NCBI RefSeq assembly: GCF_027942865.1
Contig: NC_134524.1
Location: forward strand, 31,948,351-32,012,350
Reading direction: 5' to 3'
Origin: Odontesthes bonariensis
Taxonomy: Eukaryota > Chordata > Actinopteri > Atheriniformes > Atherinopsidae
Length of the DNA: 64,000 bases
Shown: piece after piece, positions 12,480 to 24,100 of the stretch
How positions within the stretch are numbered: the stretch's first letter is position 1
Layout of the letters: every line of letters begins with the position of its first letter
Translations under genes and position numbers: made by a program
The notes under the pieces: model-generated
Database searches by the model: none
What the model saw: the letters and a program-made list of their open reading frames with translations, nothing else
What the model was told of the DNA's origin: nothing

Positions 12480-13020
12480 TACCATTCACTTTTATTTGCA
12501 GACGGTTTAAGGCTACAAGAGCAGTTCTCATGGACCCTTTGCAATTTCATTGGCGCCATGCACAACGGTCCAACCCCGTTCCACCACATGTGCAGGTCCT
12601 GTCCACCTCTGGTTTTTGGGCCGCTGGAACATTTTAGTGGGAGCTGGGGGGCAGGGTGGGCATATCCCAGCCGTCCATCAGCCGCGCTCTCCTGCGAGTC
12701 GTGGATGCAATAAATCATCTGGCCACACAATACATAAAGTTTTCACATGCAGCTGAAGGACAAGTCGCAGTGAAGAGGGATTTCATTGTATTGCCGGTCT
12801 TCCTGAACCCAATCGGTGCAATAGACTGCACACGTGCACGTCAATGCCCCCCTCGCCGGATCCATTCCAATAACCTCAACCCCACGCAATATTACTCCGT
12901 AAATATCCAACTCGTTTGTGAGTAATGAATGTGTCCCAGGAGGAGCACACGACTCATCTTACAGAACAGCTCTGTGAGCATGCACCTCCAACAAGGAGCT
13001 TCTCGTAATGAGGATTTTTC
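12480..13020 (+). pseudogene. degenerate PIF/Harbinger transposase (HARBI1-like)
   Basis: Two overlapping frames carry segments typical of Harbinger transposases: MGISQPSISRALLRVVDAI, HLATQYIKF, AAEGQVAVKRDF and IGAIDCTRAR (the GAIDCTH-like block with the first catalytic Asp), then, after a frame change, ILQNSSVSMHLQQGA. Frame shifts and loss of the ends show it is not functional. A Harbinger-like MITE follows at 13103. Confidence 0.7.
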
Positions 13021-13102
13021 TACAACAGTGGCTTTTTATTGTGATTTTTTTTATTATGCCCGGCCCCCTGGTTATTTTTATTTGATTTTAGGGGGGCTGT
13101 TA

Positions 13103-14408
13103 TACGGTGCCCCTAAAGGGATATGGAGGGATTTTTTTTTTTTGCGAGATCTCGCAATACTTTTTTTCCCACGTTAGTGAACCGGAAGTAAAACAGAAAC
13201 AGCGACTTCAGATGTCTCTCACTTATGTCAAAGCCATGTCTACGTGCAAGAACGGATTTGATGTCTTTATATGTTAGGCCAATACTAGGGGTGGGCGATA
13301 TGGAAAAAATGTTGTATCACGATTTTTTTTCATAAAATCACGATTTCGATTTTTTTATCACGATCTTCCATCCAAAAAAAAAGAAAGACCAATTACAGAA
13401 GAGTTAAGTCGACATGCTGAACCACAGAAGAGCTAAGGAGTAAAAGAAAGAATTTGGCAATCAACACATTGTAATTCAACTGTAACCCAATTCAAGATGA
13501 AAAATAATGATCTAATTAATGACATCTGACACAGTGAGAGTGAAGCAACCGGAAATAGAAAAACGAACCTCTGATGACGACTTGACTCCACCTCATGATG
13601 CCATTTAGCAACAGATGAGCAACGCTGCATGTTCATTTACTGCAGCCACAGTCACGCACTGCCATCACCAGAGCGCCCTAAAGGAATACTTTCCAACTGT
13701 GTAATGTTTGTCACGGTCGCGGTGCATCCCTTTTCTCTTGCACCGTAGTTAGCTTACGAGCTAGCGGTTTCCTCATCCGACCCGAGAGTGCTGCTGCTGG
13801 CCGTGAGTTTCTCCCGTGCGCCGCTATGGATGTGCTGTGGATGGTGGCGCTGCTGCTGTTCCCATTCCTGATGTGGACCAGCAGCAGTGGGTTAGGGTAG
13901 AAGAAAACCCGAACAGATTCCAAATTACAGAGGTGGATTTCCTCTTCTTCACCAGCTCGTCGGCTTGGCTTTCAGCCATGGCTGTCCATGCGTTTTCTAA
14001 GTTTTTACAAACACAACATGGAGGCGTGTAAGAACGTGTCACGACGCACAGTTCGCTATGATTGGTCGGTTAGGTTAAGGACGCACTAAGTCTGCCGCAT
14101 CGGCGGGAACCAGCATTAAAAAAAATAATAACAATCATTGCGCTGATTGGCAAAGGCGATCTATACGGTTTCTCTAATTTGGTAGATCGCCTGCGATTCT
14201 CCACTCTTCCTCGCCAGTCACAATTTTATATTGTCAGATCGCGCACCCCTAGCCAATACTAAAATAGAAATCACTAAACTTCTCCCACGGATGATGGGTA
14301 GGCTCCTCCATCGCTGTGTCTGTTTTACTTCCGGTTCACTGACGTGGGAAAAAAACTTTTGCGAGCCCGCAAAAAAAAATCCCTCCATGTCCCTTTAGGG
14401 GCTCCGTA
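13103..14408. mobile_element. TIR MITE interrupted by a hAT element
   Basis: Ends are inverted repeats TACGGTGCCCCTAAAGGGAT (left) and the complement of TACGGAGCCCCTAAAGGGAC (right), continuing inward through GGAGGGATTTTT, GCGAG and, further in, GAACCGGAAGTAAAACAGA. Removing the nested element at 13286-14251 leaves about 330 bp. The ends resemble fish PIF/Harbinger MITEs, but a TWA duplication is not clear. Confidence 0.7.
13286..14251. mobile_element. nested hAT MITE, 966 bp
   Basis: Begins TAGGGGTGGGCGATA and ends GCGCACCCCTA. Perfect 8-bp duplications GCCAATAC (13278-13285 and 14252-14259) flank it. It lies inside the TIR MITE at 13103-14408 and is therefore younger. The terminal motif is shared with the elements at 8370 and 17113. 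No transposase is encoded. Confidence 0.85.
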
Positions 14409-14640
14409 CTTTTATGCCTTTAATGGACAAGACAGTTGAAGAGAGACAGGAAGCAGGGGGCAGAGAGAGGGGGAGTGACATGCAGCAAAGGGCTGTCCGA
14501 TGCGGGCCAGCTGCAGTGAGGACTGTAGCCTCTTGTTCCTGAATGTCTGGCCCTGCCCCCTCCTTCCTGCTAACATCACACAGGCCGTGGAAGGACCGAT
14601 AGCTTCTGTTTTCCATCAATCTGACGACAACTCAACTCAT
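14409..14640. repeat. probable dispersed repeat fragment
   Basis: Contains GACAGGAAGCAGGGGGCAGA and GTGACATGCAGCAAAGGGC, words I associate with a dispersed fish repeat. The ends are not defined, and it lies next to the 13103-14408 MITE. Confidence 0.35.
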
Positions 14641-14766
14641 TTAAGAGGAGACTGACAGAATGAGAGAAATAACATCAGAGTTTTCCTTAGCATAATTTGG
14701 TCTTTTAGTAACAGGTGATCTACAGACAGTAATGTGAAATGTGAGAACTTTGCACAAGATCTAATG

Positions 14767-14772
14767 TTTATT
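14767..14772 (-). terminator. candidate tspan5 polyadenylation signal
   Basis: AATAAA on the minus strand about 340 bases downstream of the tspan5 stop codon. It is the nearest canonical signal I noticed; use is inferred from position only. Confidence 0.35.
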
Positions 14773-15108
14773 TTTCAATATTATTACTATTATTAGGATA
14801 ATAACAATTAGGTGCACCGGATATATAACTATAAGCACAAGACATTATACCTTTTTACCAGAAAGTTTAGAGACAAAGAAACTTTGGACCCTTTTTCTTT
14901 AAAAAAAAGTTATCAGTTTTGTTCTTGCTGAAATATGTCGTGATGTTGTTTACCCCTATTGGTTCAGGAATTACACATTTCCTCCTAATGTGGTATTTAA
15001 AGATGATAGAAAGTTGTGTAATTCACAGATCTGAACAGAATTAAAAGAGGGAAAGGGGCTCTCTGTATGAGGATCCCTGAGAGAAAAGTAAGAGCAGAAA
15101 AAGTTTTC

Positions 15109-18100
15109 TCACCAGCTCGCCCTCACCGCTTCAATGTCACTCACTAAATTTTGGGCCAAACAAATCCCAAAAATCTGTAGGTGGAAGAAAAAAAGAAACA
15201 ACACACATCAGTACTGAGAGGGAAAATAGGACACTGGCTTCCCTACTCATTGTTTACCAAACCCATGACAGGAACCGACCTGCAGCAGTGCGACTCCTAT
15301 GAAGATCCCAGCCACCAGGGTCAGGTTGTCCTGGAGCCACTTCTCAAACTGCGGCACGCAGCCCTTCACGTTGATGAAATCCTTCTGCTCCGCGTCCTGG
15401 AACACCACAACTGCTCAGTGTGTACTCAGTGCATGTGTTTTAAAACAGTAATGAGTAGGGATGGGAATTGATAAGATTTTTACGATTCCAATTCCATTTT
15501 CGATTCTGCTTAACGATTCGGTTCTTTATCGGTTCCCTTATCGATTCTCATTTGGAGAAAAAGGACAACAAACCGGTCGATTAGCATCAACTTTGTTTAG
15601 TTTAGAAGTAACAGGAGTCATGACCTTACAAACCCAACAACGGTGAGGTCCACATTGGTCTATCCTGGCCTGGGTAATTTAACTCTTCCTGCTCTGGTGA
15701 AAGGAGAAGCTGGAGGTAGAGGTGAACTGGGGGTAGTACCACCAGCCTCTGGCTCTGAGCCAGTCAGGCTCTGTCTCTCATGATTTCATCTAAATGTAAT
15801 GCCTGAGAAGGCATTCATTTAACCTTAACCGTTACTAACAGCAGCTTTTACAATGAGGCAAATGGTGCTAACATGATAGGCAGTGTTGGTTAGTTAGTTA
15901 GTTAGTTACCTGCAGTGTTAGCCGAGGACATGCTAACGTTGCTAACGTTGCTGGGTTCAGATTCACTGACGTTAATCATTCATTCATAGTTATTGCATGT
16001 TGGTAGTATTTCCTCCCTTTGGTGAAATATTCACTTTGCAAGTTGCCCTGTTGTCGTCTTTTTTAGGGATGTGGAACCAAACTTTCGAGCGTTTGTACCG
16101 CTTGGGCACCATGTTTACTGTTGACTGCTGGCTGCTGGACTCGCCACGCAACGTTGCGTGGTGACGTCACTCGCGCCCACTGGAATCGATAAGGGAATCG
16201 TTTGCAAAATCGCCAAACGATTCCAAGGAATTGAAACATTGGGAACCGGTTTTCGATTCCCATCCCTAGTGATGAGGATAAGGGCTGTATCGAGTCCCTG
16301 AAGCAGACCCCAGCTACTTACTGGTTTCGCTCGAACGTCGTATCCACACTGAGTGTTTATTACATCCTCCTATAGACAAAAAGTACAAGCCTGTTTGAAT
16401 CAGCATTATTCATGAAAAAATGACCAGAACTATAGATATTTTATGCCAAACTGTGATTCAGCTCTTGTGACATCATTGGTAAGATGATATAAAACATTTG
16501 AAATGATTTGATCCCAGGCCTGAGTGAAGTGACACGTCTACGCATCCAGAGTGAGAGAGGGGTCATACCGCGGGGTCCTTGGTGCAACAGGAGAAGGGAA
16601 CTCCACACTTTTCTCGACTGGGATTCCCATCGGTACAGTTAAAGTAGATGTTCAGGTTCCAATCGTCCGCTCCGAATGCCCCACAGCAGTCCCACTGAAG
16701 CCGGAAAGAGAAGGAAACCATGTTAAAGAAACCTGTCGATGAGATTCCACACTCATCAAGTCTGTATACCCACAGAGCATTTTAAAAAAAAAAGCAGTTT
16801 GGAAGAAAAAATGCATTACAAGCTGAGCCAGTTAGTCCTGGATTTTAAAGTTTCACCCCTGGCACCGATTCACCCTTTCATATGCACGCCTTAACCTTTT
16901 TTTTTTTTTTTTGAATAGGGACAATGCACATTAATGAACATCAGTATAAAAACAAATGTAAATATGCCGGATTATAGCTACAAAGCTAGTTTTCATCCGT
17001 AGTCCCTAGGCAGGCAAATAAACAAGAAAGAAAATACATAAGAAAAAAATATAATATACAATAGAAGGTTTGTGGTTTGTGTGTCAGAAGTTCTCCTGCA
17101 TTCACAAAGCATTAGAGGAGGGACGATATGTTTTGGTCACGATTGGGTTGTATCACGATTATAAGGTGCCGATTCGATTTGTATCACGATTCTTGATAAT
17201 TGCGATTCTACAAGTATTGCGATTCGATATGATCAGTAATTGCAATTTTCTTTTCCTCCTTAAAAAACAAACAAGTTGAATCATACACTTCTAGAATGAA
17301 TGTCGTTCCCATAAGCGATGCACATCAGTCTGTGTCAGTCAGTCCAGCAGCTGAGACAACAAGAGGTGCTTAACATGTACAGTATTTTTTAAAGTTTACA
17401 GTTAACAAAATGAATTGAAATGTCCACACAGCACAAATGTGGGCTAGTTTTAACTAGGGCTGGGACTTTAGTGTGTTAATTTCGATTAATTAACTACACA
17501 CATATTAGCACGTTAAAAAAAATAACGCATTTTAATCGCACACTATAATTTTTTATTTTTATTTATTTTTTAAATACAGACGGATGGAAGCGTCGACAAG
17601 AGCGTGGTTGTGTGCAGATTATGCAACAAGGAATTCGCGTATCAACGCAGCGTATCAAGCCCAGAGGCGGCGCTAAGGGGTTGCTTGCGGTTGCTATAGC
17701 AACCCCAAGAATGTGCTCAGCAACCCCATAGCTACCCCAACTTTGGGGCTAGAGGCAGGTTTACTGCTCACAAAGAACAGAAGTGCAGTGCAACAACGAC
17801 AACAATATTAAGAAGTAAAGAATCACGTATGTTGCTGCGTGGTAGCCTATCCCCGTTTTTCGTTCCTTAGCTGATAAATATACATATGGAAAGGTATAAA
17901 ACACCAGCTTTACTGGTGAAACGGCTATCCACATTGTTCCTAGATCTACAGTAGCTGTGGTGATGTCATTCTACAGTCAGCCAATCACGTCTGTTCTAAA
18001 TTACCCGGGGAAATCGGAGGTCTAAAATAATATTTCCATAAAGCAAATTTATGAGATAAATAGAAACCCTATTTAATTGTATTCTCAGTTTAATTAGTTT

Positions 18101-21100
18101 TTGAATAGTCATATGTTACAGTTTTCCTCTCATTTTAGCACCCATTCACTCATAACATAGCTAAACTGCAATTCTAAATGGATATTTGGCGATTCTAACT
18201 GGAATATGGCGATTTTGAGAATGTCCTTCTTCAAGTAACACAAATAAGGTAGGAAATCCCAGTTGTTTTTCATATGCTCGCTGAAACACTATTATCAAAT
18301 AGTCTTCTTGTGACTTGGTTTGTTAGTCGACTCTAGGTGCGTGCAGTCTATCTGGAGCTACTTGCTAAGTAGCCCAGTGTCAGTGCAGTTAGCACCATCT
18401 TTTGGAAATAACGGACCCACTTTTTACTTTATGTTAGGTTGCCAGCGTGCTTCCTCTGCCATAATGTGATGCGAGTAGATTGGCTTGAGTAGGCTATGTG
18501 TCCGCTGTGGCAGCGGACAGACTGGTGTGAGCAACAAGTTTGAACGTAATGTTGTGCCTGTGTGATTTAGCACTGTACGAGGCTACTGTTGGAAGCCCGC
18601 CGGTAGAACTATCTCTTGAAAGTTGTCGCCTACAACTGTTGTGCGTCAGATGAGATGAAATAGAAAGTCCGCACTGTAGCTCATTCACTCCCAGCTCTTT
18701 TTTTCCAAGATGAAGTTGATCAAAACTTATTTGAGGAACACAGTGGGCAAAGTAGCCTTTGTGGATTAGCTATTTTATCCTTAGTGAACGGGCTATGAAT
18801 GAATGAGATGGACAGGTATGCCTGTGTGTGCATGTGTGGTTGCGTACACGGGCTGGGGCTGTCTTGCCCCTGGACCTTCTATGCAGCTGTTCCACCACAA
18901 CGCACAGTGCAACATCTGTCTGCTTGTGAGCAGTAAGCTCCGCTGATAACTTAAAGTTTACAGTATGCAAGGCTACATTACAATATGCAAGGCTGCATGC
19001 AGACGGTGGAGTAATGGGTCAGTAACGTTGTTGCGTTGATGCGCGCGCGGGGGGGGGTGTGTATGCTGTTTTGACTAGCAACCCCTCGCATTCATGCAGC
19101 AACTGCATAGCAACCCCAACGAAAAATCGCTGGCGCCGCCGCTGATCAAGCCTCAAATATCACCTCAACACTAAACATGTAGCAGCTAGCGTGGAAGCTA
19201 ACGGGGGCCCAACGCAGCTTAACATCCAAGATTCTATATACTGTGTTTTCATGCATGCTACATTCAGATTTCAAATAGGGATATGTTCTGTGTTTGTTGA
19301 AATATTGTTGAAAATGTTAATTTTCTAAAGGATAAAGTATATGCGATTAAAATGCGATTAATTTCGATTAATTAATTTCTAAGCCTGTAGTTAACGTGAT
19401 TAAAAATTTTAATCGAGTCACAGCCCTAGTTTTAACATAACTTAGTGTAATGAATTGATGAAGTTTTTCTGGACACGGATATGACGTAATATAATCGATT
19501 CATGGGAGAAAAATAGATTTTTAAAATCATCCCATTAAAAATCGCGATATGTACATGAATCGATTTTTTTCGCCCACCCCTACAAAGCATCGTGTTTTGT
19601 AAAGGAGTTCTTGGTCATCACCTGTAAATGTAAACATGGCCATTCTGATATCATGGATTTAACCACTTTTCCTGTTAGCTGCTTTCACATGCGCAGTTCT
19701 GCTTGTGGTGTGTTAGGAAACTGTGAACTTTAAAGGGATACGCCACCCCCAGGCCAAATTAAAGGGGAACTCCGGGGCATTTGAAGCGTGTTTCCATTGC
19801 TAGAGGTTGTCAAATAATGATAGTAGGACACAGAGAGGTGCAAATCTGCGCTCCCTGTGTGGAGATCGCTCTGTTCGCACAGCGTGTCATGCGAGGCTAA
19901 TACGTGGTGGCTAAGGGGCAACTGCTAACCCTTCCACGTAAAACAACAACTTGCACACTGCAGAAACGTCACACCACTTTATAAACCATCCGACAATAAA
20001 GTCACAAGCCTTACCATCAAAACCATATGCATGGTTCTCACATTACTGGCATGGGGACGTTACAAAACAACTTTATAAACAGCATGTAACTCACCGGCTG
20101 GTTGTAGGCTCGCGCATGTGAAAGCCCAAAAGAGTCGATGGACGATAATCCCATATACAAAACAATTATATTCTCTAGAAAAACTGCGTTCAAGTATTTA
20201 AAACATTACAACAATACATGCCCAGTAATATTCTTGTAATGTTTTAAATACTTGAACGCAGTTTTTCTAGAGAATATAATTGTTTTGTATATGGGATTAT
20301 CGTCCATCGACTCTTTTGGGCTTTCACATGCGCGAGCCTACAACCAGCCGGTGAGTTACATGCTGTTTATAAAGTTGTTTTGTAACGTCCCCATGCCAGT
20401 AATGTGAGAACCATGCATATGGTTTTGATGGTAAGGCTTGTGACTTTATTGTCGGATGGTTTATAAAGTGGTGTGACGTTTCTGCAGTGTGCAAGTTGTT
20501 GTTTTACGTGGAAGGGTTAGCGCTTGCCCCTTAGCCACCACGTATTAGCCTCGCATGACATGCTGTGCGGACAGAGCGATCTCCACACAGGGAGCGCAGA
20601 TTTGCACCTGTCTGTGTCCTACTATCAGTATTTGACAACCTCTAGCAATGGAAACACGCTTCAAATGCCCCGGAGTTCCCCTTTAAGTGTATCCCCGCAT
20701 TCCCGAGACATAAATAAGTGTGTGGGAGCGTTTTCCTGGCGACCCAGGCATTGTCCGACTCTCACAACACTGACCACTGCTTGGTTGCGCGTAATACATA
20801 CATGCTAGCGTCGCCAGCGTCACCAATCGAAATATTTCGCCCAACGTGAATTAATTTACTTGATTTACCTTCTAATTACTGTGTGAGTGGTGTACTTTCA
20901 CATCGAGTGCAAATGACTGTGTAAATCTACACGGAAGGCTGGGTTTGCTCATGTCGGTTTGGGAACTAGTTTCCGGTGCGGAAAACACAGCCGAAGCACA
21001 CCCCCGACTTCCTCAAACAAACCAGCGTGAAGCAGCCGGGGGGGGGATTCCCAATGACGTAGCGGGGAGTGTGCGTCGGCTGTGTTTTCCGCACCAGAAA

Positions 21101-24100
21101 CTAGTTCCCAAACCGACATGAGCAAACCCAGCCTTCCGTGTAGATTTTCACAGTCATTTGCACTCGATGTGAAAGTACACCACTCACACAGTAATTAGAA
21201 GGTAAATCAAGTAAATTAATTCACGTTGGGCGAAATATTTCGATTGGCGACACTGGCGACGCTAGCATTAATGTATTACGCGCAACCAAGCAGTGGTCAG
21301 TGCTGTGAGATTCGGACAATGCCTGGGTCGCCAGGAAAACGCTCCCACACACTTATTTATGTCTCGGGAATGCGGGGATACACTTAATTTGGCCTGGGGG
21401 TGGCATATCCCTTTAAAGGACTTTCTCTCTGACTCATCATCCTACAACCAGTACCACAGGTGTTTTTTTACTTGCTGATTACTGAAGAAGAAGAAGAAGA
21501 AAATGTACCCAGTAGTGAGCGATCCCATTTCTTACAAATCCTTTGACTTACATATTCCTGAGTGAAATCAATAAGGTTCTGTAGGTCGATGTCGTCCCTG
21601 TACGCCCGGATGTTGTTGTTAATGAACAGGTTGAGCTGGTCTTTAATCCAGTCCTTAAAGACAAACGCCAGAACTCCTGTTGTCAGCTCCAAGAAAAAGA
21701 TGATTCCCAGAAACACGGAGAACTACAGCAGCAGGAGGAGGAGGAATAATGAAGGAGAGAAAAGTCAGACCCATGCAGGATATTAAGCATCTCTTATCTT
21801 TCACTGCTGCTGTGTGCAGAATGAAACATACAAACTTAAGTAAAAATGTGTTTTCCCGCAGTGCTCCAATGCATCCGGCAAAGCCCAGAATGAACATAAC
21901 CCCTCCGACCACCATGAAGAGCCAGACAGGGTCCAGACCCCCCAAATCTGTGATGGACGAGATGTTGGACAGAACCCCCTGAGGAGGAGAGACAGAACAT
22001 GAGACCCTCAGAGTGAGTCTGGCAGCTGCGTCTCAGTCAGCTCAGACCATGTTCGGCAGAAGAGAAAAGAGTCAAAGGGACCTTAAATAGAGAGGAACTG
22101 GATCCATTTCAAATCAACATCTTCAAAAATTGGAACATAAAGCTACATCTTTGTTTTTGTGCCCACAAGCAGGCACCAAAACAAGCAAAAAAACGTAATG
22201 TCTGGCTATTTTTTTACAATTAAGTTTACTGTTTACTTACACATCTGACCAGCAGAACAACTCTGCCATTCATTTGTTACCAGTATTTATTTCATTTCTA
22301 TTTCATTTAGGCCTCATTGGAAAAATACGAGGTTATATTATATATATCTGTCTTATTATGTATGTTTAACCCGGTGGAGCTGCTGTTGGCACACAAGCAG
22401 CAGCCTGCTTTTAGGGTGGATAAAGGTGAAAAGAGTTAGGTGCTTGTAAATCTAAAAAGAGGTGAGACCATTCGTGCTCACTAGAAAGAACATTCTTCTG
22501 CTCAATCGTTGCCAATAATTTGGTTAGGGTAAGCTTTAACTGGAATAACAGCAGCATGAGAATCCTAATGACAAGTTAATCTGAAATCAGGAATTATCAG
22601 GTGCTTACATCACTAACACAACGTTGTATTTCTTCCTTTTTTTTCATTTGAAATATGCGTATGTGCTCACCTTCTCACTCCATGCCCACAGTCCAATTCC
22701 AACTAAGGCCATGCCCAGCAGCTGCAAAACACCAGTCACATCTTATTACTGAGAACATGCACAGATGCAGTGGCATGACGCCTGCCTGTCAGCGTTCCTC
22801 CATGAGAGTACACAAATATTTTCCCTCTGTGAGAAACAGTTTAACATCTATGGATGTCACCCGTTTGACGATTAACCGCGATTTAAAACGCCACGGTTGA
22901 TAAATCGTAAAAGGCTTAAAAACGTGGATCTATTGTGCCGGTAACCATCGACAGATTGGCGGCACTTCAACATAAAATGACAGCAGCTCAGTCACACAGA
23001 GCAGAAGCAGAGAGACGGACATGTGACAGACAAAGAGACATCAGAGCAAACAGGCTCATACATGTAAAATGATACTCCTTATTAACCAGATCAATGACAG
23101 ATTCTCCTCCAGGACCACTGAAATGAATTATAGTCGTATAAAAGTTTAACTTAAGTCAGTTCAGAACTGTCCAAACAGAGTGAAAAGCGTGTTTACAGAG
23201 CAGAGGTCACTTTGATTCAATTTGGCAAAGCATGTATTTTAATGGCCTTTATTGTTCAATCTCTTTTTTAAAAAAGGGCACAATAAATAAGAGGTAAAAC
23301 GTCTAAAGAATGTGTTTGTGTGGTTGTCTTCATTAGTACTGAAAAAATGAATCAATGCGAATAATCATTGTATAATAATTATACAATTAACAATTATTAA
23401 TAATAATAATTGGTATTATTATTGTTGTTGTTAATACAATCATTGTAAATATTAAAAAAAAATGTTGAGCTACTTGACTAATTTGAATTTCCCCCATTGG
23501 GGGATGAATAAAGTATTTTTCTATTCTATTCTATTCTTCTATAATCGGGAAACTGGGACCATTTCTCAGATGATAATCGTACCATCAGAAGCTATTGTGA
23601 CATCATCTTTTTCATCTTTTAATTTTACTGCTTCAAATAGAACTATTACAGCAAATATCTTGTGGTTGTTGCAGCTCTAATTCTCATGTGCAGGTTGTGG
23701 CCGGACAGGGCAAAAGTTTCCTCTATCTGTCAGCATTCTGCCAATAAGCAACCGGCCAACAATCTCAAGCAACTGTACATCATTTCCTGATTAATCAATT
23801 AGCAGACAGAAAAACAAGTTTGGCAGCGATGCATTTGGTTCTAATGTTTCTAATGCAGAATAATATCAGCTTTAATCAGTCTTCCTGCAGCCTGAATCTA
23901 CTCCATCATCCCTGAGGTCCCACTGACCACAGGAACCAAGCGCAGAAGTATTACGGAACCTGGAAACTGGATTATTCTGGGGAAAAAAGGGCCTCATTTA
24001 TCTAAATGAAAGCTTCTGGCCGGCACATTTGCCAGAAATGTTTTCCGGGCATCACGAGTTACCAGGATATTCTGCACTCTCCCACCATTCTTGACCCACA

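Larger units (their letters stand above)
17113..19582. mobile_element. outer hAT MITE of a three-level nest
   Basis: Reverse-oriented relative of the 8370-8841 element: starts TAGAGGAGGGACGATATG and ends TTTCGCCCACCCCTA. Perfect duplications CAAAGCAT lie at 17105-17112 and 19583-19590. It is interrupted by the hAT at 17455-19428. Removing that insert leaves about 490 bp, close to the intact 472-bp copy. Located in tspan5 intron 4. Confidence 0.88.

Noticed and set aside
19730..21478. Paired opposite-strand frames with nearly the same peptides
   Set aside because: They are the arms of the palindromic foldbacks read from either side, and they recur at 55532-56088 for the same reason.
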